Part shown: positions 31,915 through 43,104 of the stretch, one piece after another
How positions within the stretch are numbered: the stretch's first letter is position 1
How the letters are laid out: every line of letters starts with the position of its first letter
Assembly: GCA_025765615.1 (NCBI GenBank)
Contig: JAIVFJ010000046.1
Span: 297,027-361,026, forward strand
Source of the DNA: Zopfochytrium polystomum
Lineage: Eukaryota; Chytridiomycota; Chytridiomycetes; Chytridiales; Chytridiaceae
DNA: 64,000 nucleotides
Direction: 5' to 3'
The notes under the pieces: generated by a model
The model's database searches: none
What the model was told of the DNA's origin: nothing
The model's input: only the letters and a program-made list of their open reading frames with translations
Position numbers and translations under genes: made by a program

Positions 31915-34646
31915 AACCTAGTCCTGCATTCACCAAGGAATTCAATGGGCTGGTAGAACGTCAGGTCAACACTCTCAAAGACATGGCACACTGCATGCTC
32001 TTAGAGTCACGATTGCCCCACTCTTTCTTTGTGTATGCAGTCCGCTACGCAGCATACATCAAGAACAGGGTTTACCACTCTTACACTAAGAAAACACCTT
32101 ACGAAGCTTGGTACGGTGAAAAGCCAAATGTTGATCACATCCGCACCTTTGGCTGTTTGGTTATCCACCGTATCCCAAAGGAAAAGCGAACACTTAAACA
32201 TCCTGACAAAGCGGCGCCAGGCATATTCTTAGGGTATAAAGCAAACACTCTTCCAGTAGTCTACGACTTGAAAACCCAGAGAATATCGGAACACTTCCAT
32301 GTCTCCTTTCACGAAAATGTTTTTCCTGGCATGGTGCGGAATTGGAGACAGTTCCTTCATGACTCTCGCTTGAAGGAATGGGGACCAGTCCAACCCACAG
32401 CTCAGGATTTCCAATATCTTTCCTCCTCGTTGCATACCCCCGCTATGTCCACTGATCCAGATGTGGCACATCCTGACGCTCTGTCTGACTCACAAGAAGA
32501 TGATGTACCACCTGCAGGATCACAGGGGGGAGATCTACAGCCGGGTATGCTATACGACGCATCTGATTCTGAACCAGAGTCAATACCTGATGAACAGGAA
32601 ATCCCTCCTAGGGAGCGCTCAACTTCCCCTGACATTCTAGCTTTGCCAGAGTCAACAGGGGAGGCAACAAATCCCCCAATCATACCACGAGAGCCATCAG
32701 GTTTACGTGACTACCTGGCATTGAAGGCAAACCTTTGTAAACTACAAATAAAACCATCAATTGCCACAAGTCCTTCCACTTACAGTCGGAAAACACTCCG
32801 CGCTTTAACTGCAAGAAATCGTAAACTACGAATAGCACGGGGACAATTTCGTGAACTCTACCAAACGCTCAAAGCAGACACTGTGCTTGAGCCGGAGGAA
32901 GTCACAGCATATCCAACAGAAAGGATCCACCAGCGGGACTTACCGCCACTCCCTGCTTCGCATAAAGAGGCCATGCGTTCTCCTTTTGCAAAGTATTGGA
33001 AGGCAGCTCAACTCTCAGAGATCAATTCAATCACGTCAAAGCATGTCTGGGACTTAGTGGCTCGACCTAAAGGGCGTAAGATACTCAAGCCCAAATGGGT
33101 TTTTGCCTACAAGTTTGACAGTGAAGGGTACCTTGAACGCTTCAAGGCTCGCCTTGTTGGTCGGGGTTACACTCAGATCTTTGGTCAGGACTACAATGAG
33201 ACCTTCTCCCCTGTCGTCCGCAGCTCCTCCATAAGGGCAATCCTTGCTATCTCGTTGCTATTTGACCTCATACTTGCAGGCCTTGATGTCGAAACTGCAT
33301 ACTTGAACGCCAAACTGGACATTGAAAACTTCATGGAACAACCAGAAGGCTTTGAGATACGTGGTGCAGACGGGATACTTCTTGTCTGTTTACTCAGGAA
33401 GAGTCTGTACGGACTGCACCAGTCTGGTCGACAGTGGTACAAAACAATCCGCGACTTCCTAGTAGAAATTGGATTTACGCAATTGAAGACTGACCACTGT
33501 GTCTTTGTGCAAAGGCACCCTGATGGAAAGGTCAAGACCATCATCACTCTATACGTAGATGACATCCTCATCTTCAGTCACACTGAAGAAGAAATTGCCA
33601 AAATTCTTTCTCTGATCAAATCAAAGTTCAAAATCCGCGAGGACCTCAACCCAAAAGTTGCTGTTGGCATCCAAGTTGAGAAAATCAAAGATGGAATCTT
33701 TATTGGACAGAAAAACTACACACAGCATGTCTTGGAGGAAGCAAACTACTGGTGTGACGATGAAGGCTTACCTGTCAAAATCAAAGCAACTCCCATGTCC
33801 ACGACATGGATACACGATGTGGACTCTGGAAAACTTCCACAAAAAGAGTCAGAATACTTCCGAAGCACACTCATGCAACTTGCTTACCTTGCAAACTTGA
33901 CGCGCCCTGACATTGCGTATGCTGTGAATACACTTGCACAATACCAGTCTGCTCCAACCCATTCAGATTCCCTCGCGCTTGACAGATTGCTGCGATATGT
34001 CCGCGCTACCTGGGATCATGGACTTTTCTACCAGAAGGGAGACTCCCAGATGACATGCATCACCAATGCAACGCTCCCAGAGGTAGAGAAAGCTGCGGGT
34101 ATTTCTTACCCAGAGTGGGATGAACCACATGGCTACGCTGATGCCAGCTATGCTGAAGAGGATGGACGCAAGTCGAGGTCAGGGCATGTGTTCATGCTTT
34201 GCGGGGGTGCTATTACATGGTACAGCAAGAAACAATCAGTTGTCGCTTTGTCCTCAACTGAGGCGGAATACTTCTCCCTTACTGAGGCCATCAAAGAGGC
34301 AATCTGGCTACGAATGCTCTTTCAGGAGCTGGGTATGGATTTAAATAAGCCCACTACTGTTTATGAAGACAATCGTTCAACCATAGCGATTGCTATGAAT
34401 CCAATACACCATGGCCGGGTCAAACACTTTGACGTGAGGTTGCATTTCATACGGGACCACTTGGAGAGAAAGGAGGTTCAACTCATTCATTGCCCAACGG
34501 ACATGATGATTGCCGACCTTCTCACCAAAGCTCTTCCTGCAGCTCAACATGCAAAGCTTGCATCACTGATGGGAATTTGCAGTCTCGCCGACCTCCAAGG
34601 TATAAGCGTGGTGCCCACGCTCAAATCAGCACAACGCTTAGTCTAA
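31581..34646 (+). CDS. Copia-B integrase core, reverse transcriptase and RNase H
   Basis: Open frame from 31581; recognisable protein starts at about 31647 with L-H-T-D-A-V-P-L, the first integrase Asp. Next come C-D-R-G-E-I (second Asp) and F-N-G-L-V-E-R-Q (Glu), then the chromodomain-free copia linker. RT follows with W-V-F-A-Y-K, R-L-V-G-R-G-Y-T-Q, D-V-E-T-A-Y-L-N-A and the active site Y-V-D-D-I-L at about 33549. RNase H: G-Y-A-D-A-S-Y-A, S-S-T-E-A-E-Y, Y-E-D-N-R-S-T-I, A-D-L-L-T-K-A. Stop TAA at 34644. No ATG opens it, so expression needs a frame change from the upstream frame, or the copy is dead by a 1-nt deletion near 31648 (the sister copy has CGTTAACAC, here CGTTACAC). Confidence 0.92.
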   Translation, partial: CWEIESFAYPLHFQTKHHTAWSLHTDAVPLPARGHHGEKHWQLVVEESTRWLDIEFLNSLSDAPTRFQSTIERFEQQHGKHITSVRCDRGEIFKDGEFKTWANTRHPPIVLEPSPAFTKEFNGLVERQVNTLKDMAHCMLLESRLPHSFFVYAVRYAAYIKNRVYHSYTKKTPYEAWYGEKPNVDHIRTFGCLVIHRIPKEKRTLKHPDKAAPGIFLGYKANTLPVVYDLKTQRISEHFHVSFHENVFPGMVRNWRQFLHDSRLKEWGPVQPTAQDFQYLSSSLHTPAMSTDPDVAHPDALSDSQEDDVPPAGSQGGDLQPGMLYDASDSEPESIPDEQEIPPRERSTSPDILALPESTGEATNPPIIPREPSGLRDYLALKANLCKLQIKPSIATSPSTYSRKTLRALTARNRKLRIARGQFRELYQTLKADTVLEPEEVTAYPTERIHQRDLPPLPASHKEAMRSPFAKYWKAAQLSEINSITSKHVWDLVARPKGRKILKPKWVFAYKFDSEGYLERFKARLVGRGYTQIFGQDYNETFSPVVRSSSIRAILAISLLFDLILAGLDVETAYLNAKLDIENFMEQPEGFEIRGADGILLVCLLRKSLYGLHQSGRQWYKTIRDFLVEIGFTQLKTDHCVFVQRHPDGKVKTIITLYVDDILIFSHTEEEIAKILSLIKSKFKIREDLNPKVAVGIQVEKIKDGIFIGQKNYTQHVLEEANYWCDDEGLPVKIKATPMSTTWIHDVDSGKLPQKESEYFRSTLMQLAYLANLTRPDIAYAVNTLAQYQSAPTHSDSLALDRLLRYVRATWDHGLFYQKGDSQMTCITNATLPEVEKAAGISYPEWDEPHGYADASYAEEDGRKSRSGHVFMLCGGAITWYSKKQSVVALSSTEAEYFSLTEAIKEAIWLRMLFQELGMDLNKPTTVYEDNRSTIAIAMNPIHHGRVKHFDVRLHFIRDHLERKEVQLIHCPTDMMIADLLTKALPAAQHAKLASLMGICSLADLQGISVVPTLKSAQRLV

Positions 34647-34669
34647 AGGCTCTCTCTGGCTTCTCCAGC

Positions 34670-34745
34670 TACACTTGTGGGTTCATGCAGGTTTTCACAA
34701 GTGTAGGGGGGTGCATGGGTGGGTTCGAGTCCCACTGCTTGGCTG
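34670..34745 (+). ncRNA. hairpin plus T-arm/B-box-like element between pol and 3' LTR
   Basis: CTACACTTGTG (34670-34680) pairs perfectly with CACAAGTGTAG (34696-34706) around a 15-nt loop. Next is GTGGG-TTCGAGT-CCCAC (34719-34735), a textbook tRNA T-arm containing the pol III B-box GGTTCGAGTCC. No matching acceptor stem or A-box is seen upstream, so it is not a whole tRNA gene. The minus-strand copy keeps the same structure (about 19200-19275). It may be a tRNA fossil or a functional RNA signal; only the sequence pattern is certain. Confidence 0.45.
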
Positions 34746-34810
34746 GCATTGTTGGACAGCCATGTACTCCAGGAGAAACAGTTGCCCCCTCTCTTTATAT
34801 TGCGGGGGTG

Positions 34811-36013
34811 TGTTGAGATTCGACCCACGGGGTACACTACGCCCGTTACTGATGATCCCTTTGAGTACTCCATCCAATCACATTGGATGCGGTGTTTGAA
34901 GGGCTCAGTAGATTCAATACTTGAATGGGGCACTCGGAAGGGCTAATCTGTTCTCAATAAAAAGAGATAGGCAAAGGCGGCTGTTGTTCTAGCTTTGTTC
35001 ATCCTACCGGTAGGAACAATGCAATTAGAACATGAACAAAAACGCTCAAACTACGCACTCTGCACATGTAACACAGCACAGCAAGCATGCAGAAGCAGTG
35101 TACCACTGCCCAATGCTCCGGAATTCCGCTCTCTGCATCGGAATTCCGCTTCCTGATCTGGAATTCCTCTCTCTGCACCGGAATTCCGCTTCCTGATCTG
35201 GAATTCCAGCTTTCCTGCTGTGCTGTGCAATCTGAGCAATGCAACAGGCATTTAGGAATCAGGGATTGCACCAATCACTGCATTTCTAAAAGTGAGATAA
35301 AAACTGAGCTCACCAGAGATTGCACCAATCATTGGATTTCTAAAAACAAGGAAAAAAGCGGCTTGTTTCCCAAACAAGCTTCCTGATTTGGAAACAACCA
35401 AACCAATTTACAAGCAACTGTTTCTCAAACAAGCTGTAAATTGGTTCCTGGTGGTACTCAGCCCAGACAAAGTGCTCAGCCCAAGGTGGTACTCAGCCCT
35501 GGCTGGTACTTAGCCCTGGGTGGTGCACAACCCAGGCTGGTACTCAGCCCTGGGTGGTGCTCAGCCCAGGCTGGTACTTAGCCCTGGCTGGTACTCAGCC
35601 CTGAGTGATGCCCAGCCCTGGGTGGTACTCAGCCCTGAATGGGTACTTAGCCCAGGATGGGGGTTGGTGCTCAGCCTGTTTTATCTCATTTCTGTGGCCT
35701 GCTCTGTGCAGCCACTGCTCTCTCTGTTTTCTGATGGCTCCAACCTGCAGGAGTATAAAAGCAGCAACCTCTCACAGAGATCAAAAAAAGGAATCCAATC
35801 CCCTCCTTGCTGCTTTAACAGAATCCAGTGCAAAACAAGCCAATCTCTCTTCCTCCATTTGCTCTCTCTTCCATCTCTGCCCACTCACTCCTCTCTCCTC
35901 TCTCCATCCTCTCACTCCTCTCCCTTTTCCATCATCACTGCTCTCTCTCTCTCTCTCTCTCTCTTCATCCCCACACACACCAAGTCCCTCCAGTCCTGGG
36001 TGGGATTTCATCA
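34811..36013 (+). repeat. Copia-B 3' LTR
   Basis: 1203 nt. A purine-rich GCGGGGGTG tract (34802-34810) immediately precedes its TG and is the probable polypurine primer. The second GACAG duplication follows at 36014-36018. Confidence 0.93.
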
Positions 36014-38360
36014 GACAGTTAGGGATGTTCGTGTAAAGGGCGTCTGCTTTGATGGTGGGGAACTGAATTCACTCGCTTTTAACCTTTTCTGTGCATCACG
36101 TGGCATCTGCGTTGAAGTCAGTCCACCTCATACACCTGAGCTGAATGGGAAAGCAGAGCGAGCAGTTCGAACAGTCATGGATGTCACAAGATCCCTTCTA
36201 AGACATGCTGGTTCACCATGGTCATGGTGGGGATACGCGATTCAAAATGCAGTAGATATCATCAATACACTTCCCGTCCTCAGCCGTGGATTACTATCTC
36301 CAGTTGAAACGCTTCTTGGATTCCCTCCATGTATCAGTTAATTAAGAGTGTTTGGCTCAGGATGTTTATATCACATCACAGCAAAGGAACGTGGACAAAC
36401 GAATCAGTTCAAAAAGCTTGCAGAACGAGCTCGGCCAGCAATTTACATTGGAAACATTGGTTGTTCCATTGCTTGTTTGATTGACATCAGCACGGGTAGA
36501 GTAATCACTCATCGATAGGATGACCTTGTGGTTGCAGAAGACAGTTTCCCTCGCCTCAGCACCTCAGCAGCAGAGGATATTGCTCAGGACCTCGTTCATC
36601 AGCTAACACCACTCCTCAGCAAAGACAAGCTTACATCAACTGAACAAAACATCACCAACCTCCTTCGTGAAGCAAATGTTCGCGTGGATCAGTTCCCAGA
36701 GCCAGGACCAGCAGCGGTAGCTGAGCGACAACCTTCCACAGAACTAGCACCAATTGAACATGTAGTGATCCAGGTACGGCAGCGAAAGTGAATCAGATAA
36801 CGGTGCACAGCATGAAGTGTTGGAGGTGGCGGCACGACGGGTTGGACTCTGTGTTACTGCAATTAACGCCATCTCAGGTGGGCCTTACCTACGAGCACTA
36901 AAGCTGGGGGACAAATCAGATGAGTGGGGTCGGCGACCGGCTCTGTGACTGCAGGCGCACTCTAAGCTGGGAGTGATGTGGGTGGTGCAACTGAAGGCCC
37001 CGGGCCATACCGACGCTGCGGGAGCTAGTGTGGCATGGACCCAAGCCAGAAGGGATGGATACCTGTTTGGGGAGCCCATTCCGTAAGGAACACCACCAGG
37101 GGAGATAGGTCCCTTGGCGCCTGACGTTACGCATGGGGGAAAGTGCGGAAGGCGGGCTGTGGAGAGAGGAAGAGAAGGCTCTCTGGCACGGGGTGTCCCG
37201 AGCCACATCGTGGAGAAGGCTCACCTGCCAATAATATCTCTATTTCCTTTTTCTGCATCCTAATACTCACAAACACCTCTGTAATTTTACTAACACCACC
37301 AAAGCCTACCCCTGAAGACAAAACAATTGCTGAAACACCAACTAGAGACCTACCACCTCAAGCGCCACCACCAGAACCACCTCCACCAGAGCCTCCACCT
37401 ACACATGTGCACAAATCACCATGCAGCCCTACGCGCAGCCCATCTCCAAAACATACTTGATCCAGACATCTATATTTAACCAGTGTCAAATGTCCAGACC
37501 CGGTAACACGCACTGAGGCCATGAGTGGAAAGTGGTCCAAAGAATGGATAGCAGCAGAGCAGACAGAGATTGACACTCTCAGAATGCTTGCAGCTTTTGA
37601 AGTCGTCGATCGACCCAAGAATGTCAATGTCGTGCAGAACAAATGGGTTTACAAGGTCAAGCTTGAACCAGACGGCAGCATTGAGCGCTTTCGCGCACGA
37701 CTAGTGGCTAAGGGCTTTACACAGCGTCGTGGTGTTGATTTCTGGAATACTCACTCTCCTGTTGTTCGCATCAATAGTCTACGATGGCTCCTTGCTATGA
37801 CAGCCTCAAACGGTTGGGACACAGCTATGGTCGATATTAGCAATGCCTACCTCAACAGCAAACTTGATGTCCCCATCTACATGGAGCAACCAGATGGCTA
37901 CCGTTCGGATGGCAAGGTCTGGCTTTTGCACAAAGCTGTCAACAGTATCAAGCAAGCAGGGCGTTGTTGGTACCAGGAACTCATTGGTTGTCTCAAGTCT
38001 GCCGACTACCAACAAAGCGCAGCAGATCCGTGCATCCTCTTCAAGCGCACAAAGGAGCGTATTATTTTCATTGCTATCTATGTCGCTGATATTTGTTTCT
38101 TTGGGCACACAGAGGAAATCACCTCTGCCATCACTTTGCTAAAATCCTTCTATAAGCTCCGCGAACTAGGTCATATCAAGACCGTACTGAATATGGAAGT
38201 TCATCGAACACCAACTGGCATCTGCTTGCATCAACGAGCTTACATCAAAGAGTTACTCCAACGCCATGCAGACCTAGTCAATGGAAAGAAGACAGCAGTA
38301 ACTGCTCTCCCCAGTCCTCTCACCCTTCAACCTCGAGAAAATGATGAACCCACAGCAAAT
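36014..38360 (+). pseudogene. Copia-A copy A3, part 2: integrase C-part and reverse transcriptase
   Basis: Continues the integrase interrupted at 27972: C-F-D-G-G-E-L-N-S and H-T-P-E-L-N-G-K-A-E-R-A-V carry the second Asp and the Glu. A TAA stop at about 36339 and a TAG near 36519 break the frame. A noncoding GC-rich block lies at about 36790-37245. The RT then starts with a TGA at 37458 where the sister copy has CGA, and keeps I-Y-V-A-D-I in place of Y-V-D-D, as in fragment A1. The copy is cut at 38360 by the LTR of the next Copia-A. Confidence 0.88.
36790..37245 (+). other. GC-rich noncoding block inside Copia-A pol (copy A3)
   Basis: Between the integrase/linker coding part and the RT coding part lies about 450 nt with no reading frame that continues pol. 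It ends near GCACGGGGTGTCCCGAGCC. The same block occurs at 40863-41310 in another Copia-A copy, so it was present before these copies separated. Composition (GC-rich, many short self-complementary pieces) differs from the A/C-rich copia sequence around it. Confidence 0.5.
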
Positions 38361-38604
38361 TGTTAGATTTTGGGTTTTTGCAGTAAGCAGTGTGCAGGAG
38401 CAACACCTCACACTGTGGTGCATGGGAGCACCAACTGTGATGAGGATTTGGTGCATTTTGTCACCTGGTCTTTGTCACAATTTTGTATAAAGCCAAACAG
38501 CATACATTGTACAACAGTCTCCCATCTCAGCTTCACCACCACAAGAGAGTAGTCCACCAGAGTAGTTCACCACCATCCACAAGCAGCAGCAGTCATTTCT
38601 TTCA
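38361..38604 (+). repeat. Copia-A 5' LTR
   Basis: 244 nt, TGTTAGATTTTGGG...TTTCTTTCA, with GTATAAAG as probable TATA box (about 38485). Followed by TACAAAATTGTGACCCATCC, a stretch also conserved after the related LTR at 49087-49315 and therefore a candidate primer-binding region. Confidence 0.88.
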
Positions 38605-39493
38605 TACAAAATTGTGACCCATCCCAATCATCTGGAGTATAAACAACAAGCAGAATCGAGGAAGAACGTGCAGAACGCAGCAACACACTTGAAAAACGAG
38701 TAAACAAACAGTGCCACTCACCACCACACATCACCAGCATCACTACCTGCAGAACCAACACCTTCAGTTTTTGTACCCCCACCATTTCACGACGTCCACA
38801 CCACTTTTAACACTGGGGGAGACGTTTTGACGATCGTTTTTCGCTGCAGCAGCGTTGCAGAGCGTGTAACAGCACTCATCCACAACATCAGCCACCTGAT
38901 AACGCCAAATTTCGAGAGTTTACGTTTGCAACTTCTTTCAATTGCTTCAGGAATCGCTTACCACCACAGGAAAGAGCTACTTCCACTCTATCTATCCACC
39001 AAATATCGTGATCTTCGACTGGTTCCTTGCAGAATAACAGCTGTCCGCGTTTTACTGTTCAATTAGCACTTAACTCGTCGAAATTGCTGTATTGGAGCTT
39101 CCCACCAACACAACTCAGCCAAAACCCGACCAAATCACTTAAAACCAATTTCTCTGCACTCAGCAACTACTGATCTACATGGGGCAACTCAGTGATTCTC
39201 CAATTTCGTCGTTGGCCTCGTGGGTTATTGAGTTACAAGCTGCATCTGCATTTTGGCCCATCTAGTCACTCAATTTCGCTCCACAAACGTGACAAGTCTG
39301 TTTTTCTCAACACCAACTCGTTACACACATCACCTATCCACCTATCCACACCCATACCTTGACCATCAAGTGTCGTGTCACGCTTGTTGAGTCTGCTACT
39401 ATTCCCTACGAAGGGTTACCACTAAATCAGGGAAATCACTGCCTTTCAAATTTCTATTCTCCTGCAAAGCTCTCACACATTTTCCTCACAAGC

Positions 39494-40555
39494 ATGAGCT
39501 AGCGTGATCAAATCAAGTATGCTTCCCGTGCATTCCCCATCCTCAAAGGCGCAGCAAATTTTGGAGATTGGCTGGACGACCTAATTTCAGAACTATCCAA
39601 CAAAAGCAATGGTTTCTGCCACTGCGTTGACCCAGGCCGAATTAACGTATTACGCAATGATCAAGTGGACCCTAATGATCCTAATGTCGGCCCAACATGC
39701 AGAGTACGCAGGGGACCCAACCACGGCGAGCATTATGCATTTGCACGAGACGGGCGTGAGCCAGTCAAATGGTTCCTAGGGACAGAAGACCAGAACGCAT
39801 ACTGTATCCTTCTCATTCGACGACACGTTGAACCAGAGCTTCTACCACAGTTCCCCCGACGAGGGCAGATTTTTGCCTACACACTGCTTGGAGAAATTGC
39901 GATTGCATGTCGAACAACAGATCAAGGATTAGCAAAGGAAATTATTGATGATTTCGAACGTATAAAAATGGAACCTGCAGAATCATCCGAGTCATTTGCA
40001 ATGCGCTTCATTACAGCTTACCACAAAGTAGAAAGCTTTGCAGAAAGTTCATCAGTGGAAATCCGCAGTCGCATCACACCATTTTCCAAAGTTGTGCGAG
40101 TCTTCGTATCTGCCCTGAACAACACGCTAATCGATATGGGTGTTGCCAATACGTTCATGTTTGCAGGGAATCCTATCACTTCTGTTTCATCATTGACTAA
40201 ACTAATCACCTTATTTAAATCTACCGCCCGCCAAAATACATATGATGAGAGGCGGGATCGACTTGCAGCACAACAGGAGCGGGACCTGACAACAGCCATT
40301 CCAGAAGTCACTACACCAACAGCAAATGTAATTATTCGGCCAAAAGTACACTATAGTCAACTCCGCGGTCGTGGCAGTTATCATAAACCTCAGCAGTACC
40401 AGCCGTATCCTAATATCCGCCCAACAACCTTGCAGTACCAAAACTCTCAGTCCCAACAGTACACACCGCGCCCATATGGTGGTTTTGGTCGAGGCCGAGG
40501 AACATGGCGAGGACTAAGTTCACGTGGAACAGCAACAGATTGCTCGCTTGATTGA
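39494..40555 (+). pseudogene. Copia-A gag, truncated copy
   Basis: The gag start (ATG at 39494) is followed at once by a TAG, but the body is a long open frame (39665-40555): capsid-like segment Y-C-I-L-L-I-R-R-H-V-E, then M-E-P-A-E-S-S-E-S-F-A-M-R-F, an R-Q-N-T-Y-D-E-R-R-D-R-L segment and a Tyr/Gln/Gly/Arg-rich tail (G-G-F-G-R-G-R-G). It ends at the internal deletion before the zinc knuckle. Confidence 0.8.
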
Positions 40556-40862
40556 CATCAGCACGGGTAGAGTAATCACTCATCGATTGGATGACCTTGT
40601 GGTTGCAGAAGACAGTTTCCCTCGCCTCAGCACCTCAGCAGCAGAGGATATTGCTCAGGACCTCGTTCATCAGCTAACACCACTCCTCAGCAAAGATGAA
40701 CTTACATCAACTGAACAAAACATCACCAACCTCCTTCGTGAAGCCAATGTTCGCATGGATCAATTCCCAGAACCAAGACCAGCAGCGGTAGCTGAACGAC
40801 AACCTTCCACAGAACTAGCACCAAACGAACATGAAGTGGTCCAGGTATGGCAGCGAAAGTGA

Positions 40863-41310
40863 ATCGGATAACGATGTACAGCACGAAGTGTTGGAGGTGG
40901 CGGCACGACGGGATGGACTCCGTGTTACCGCAATTAACGCCACCTCCAGTGGGCCTTACCTACAAGCACTAAAGCCGGGGGACCAATCGGATGAGTGAGG
41001 GCGGCGACCGGCTCTGTGACTGCAGGCGCACTCTCGGCTGGGAGTGACATGGGTGGCGCAACTGAAGGCCCTGGGCCATACCGACCCTGTGGGAGCTAGT
41101 GTGGCGTGGACCCAAGTCAGAAGGGATGGATGCCTGTTTGGGGAGCCCATTCCGTAAGGAACACCACCAGGGGAGATAGGTCCCTTGGCGCCTGACGTTA
41201 CGCATGGGGGAACATGCGGAAGGCGGGCTGTGGAGAGAGGAAGAGAAGGCTCTCTGGCACGGGGTGTCCCGAGCCGCATCGTGCAGAAGACTCACCTGCC
41301 AATGATTTTT
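40863..41310 (+). other. GC-rich noncoding block inside Copia-A pol (second copy)
   Basis: Counterpart of 36790-37245, with the same order of blocks (GACCGGCTCTGTGACTGCAG, GGGGAGCCCATTCCGTAAGG, GGTCCCTTGGCGCCTGACG). Differences between the two copies are scattered substitutions that do not preserve a frame. Confidence 0.5.
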
Positions 41311-43104
41311 CTATTTCCCTTTTCTACATCCTAATTTCCCTTTTCTACATCCTAATACTCACAAACACCTCTGTCATTTTACTAACACCACCAAAGCATA
41401 CCCCTGAAGACAAAACAATTGCTGAAACACCAACTAGAGACCTACCACCTCAAGCGCCACCACCAGAACCACCACCTACATATGTGCGCAAATCACCATG
41501 CAGCCCTATGCGCAGCCCATCTCCAAAACATACTCGATCTGGACATCTATATTTAACCAGTGTCAAATGTCCAGACCCGGTAACACGCACTGAGGCCATG
41601 AGTGGAAAGTGGTCCAAAGAGTGGATAGCAGCAGAGCAGACAGAGATTGACGCTCTCAGAATGCTTGCAGCTTTCGAAGTCGTTGATCGACCCAAGAATG
41701 TCAATGTCGTGCAGAACAAATGGGTTTACAAGGTCAAGCTTCGACCAGACGGCAGCATTGAGCGCTTTCGCGCACGACTAGTGGCTAAGGGCTTTACACA
41801 GTGTCGTGGTGTTGATTTCTGGAACACTCACTCTCCTGTTGTTCGCATCAATAGTCTACGATGGCTCCTTGCTATGACAGCCTCAAACGGTTGGGGCACA
41901 GCCATGGTCGATATTAGCAATGCCTACCTCAACAGCAAACTTGATGTCCCCATCTACATGGAGCAACCAGATGGCTACCGTTCGGATGGCAAGGTCTGGC
42001 TTTTGCACAAAGCTGTCAACGGTATCAAGCAAGCGGGGCGTTGTTGGTACCAGGAACTCATTGGTCGTCTCAAGTCTGCCGGCTACCAACAAAGCGCAGC
42101 AGATCCGTGCATCCTCTTCAAGCGCACAAAGGAACGTATTATTTTCATTGCTATCTATGTCGATGATATTTGTTTCTTTGGGCACACAGAGGAAATCACC
42201 TCTGCCATCACTTTGCTAAAATCCTTCTATAAGCTCCGCGAACTAGGTCATATCAAGATCGTACTGAATATGGAAGTTCATCGAACACCAACTGGCATCT
42301 GCTTGCATCAACGAGCTTACATCAAAGAGTTACTCCAACGCCATGCAGACCTAGTCAATGGAAAGAAGACAGCAGTAACTGCTCTCCCCAGTCCTCTCAC
42401 CCTTCAACCTCGAGAAAATGATGAACCCACAGCAAATCAACAGCTCTACCAAGCAATCCTTGGTGGCATCAACTATTTGGCAACACACACACGACCAGAC
42501 TTGGCACCAGCAGTCTCATATCTTGGCGCCTTCAGCAAGGACCCAAGCAAACACCACTTGCAGATCCTCATTCAAGTCCTTCAATACATCAATGGTACAC
42601 GTGAGTATGGTTTGTTTTATTCCAACACAGGGTCTGGAATTTTCTGCTAGTCAGATGCTGCTCATGGAGTTCATGGTGATGGGAAATCACAACTTGGCTA
42701 CTTCGTTTTGTTTGGAAATACCGCTATCAGCTGGGCATCAACTCGCAGTCCTACAGTTATGCTGTCACCTCAGCAAGCAGAATACGTTGCAGTCTCAGAA
42801 CTAGGACGAGAACTCAAGGCCATCTCACAACAACACACAGCACATGCTCCCGTCCCCGACTCCTATTCCAATCTATACTGACAACCAAGGCATTGTCAAT
42901 TTGAGCTCAAACGATCTCTACACTTATAGGTCAAAACATTTTCTGGTTAAGTATCACTATATCAGGGAACTGGTTGATCGACAAGTGATTCGACTGCAAT
43001 GGATTCCTGGTGGCGAGCAACCAGCATATTATCTTACAAAATCATTACCAGCTGCTTTAGGTGCTTATCATCTTAGTCATATTGGTCTTTGTTGTGTGCC
43101 TTAG
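41214..43104 (+). pseudogene. Copia-A reverse transcriptase (YVDD intact) and RNase H, interrupted
   Basis: Open from about 41214 to a TAG at 42648-42650. It holds the Pro-rich linker, N-K-W-V-Y-K-V, R-L-V-A-K-G-F-T-Q, D-I-S-N-A-Y-L-N and the intact active site I-Y-V-D-D-I at about 42156. RNase H follows in the same frame past the TAG (S-D-A-A-H-G, A-I-S-W-A-S, Q-Q-A-E-Y-V-A-V). One frameshift near 42850 leads to Y-T-D-N-Q-G-I, K-H-F-L-V-K-Y-H-Y-I-R-E-L and the end at 43104. The same TAG is present in fragment A1. Confidence 0.88.

Larger units (their letters stand above)
27973..36013 (+). mobile_element. Copia-B retrotransposon, complete plus-strand copy (8.0 kb)
   Basis: Complete Ty1/copia element: 5' LTR 27973-29174, internal region 29175-34810, 3' LTR 34811-36013, with a 5-bp GACAG duplication. 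The LTRs differ only slightly (for example the CT-repeat near 29108 versus 35944), which implies a recent insertion. It is inverted relative to the 18018-25775 copy, 2.2 kb away. Domain order gag-PR-IN-RT-RH defines the copia group. The only obvious defect is the frame change inside integrase (see the two reading frames below). Confidence 0.95.

Noticed and set aside
34719..34745. Intact tRNA gene at the Copia-B 3' end
   Set aside because: The T-arm is perfect but there is no matching acceptor stem or D-arm upstream, so only a fragment is called.
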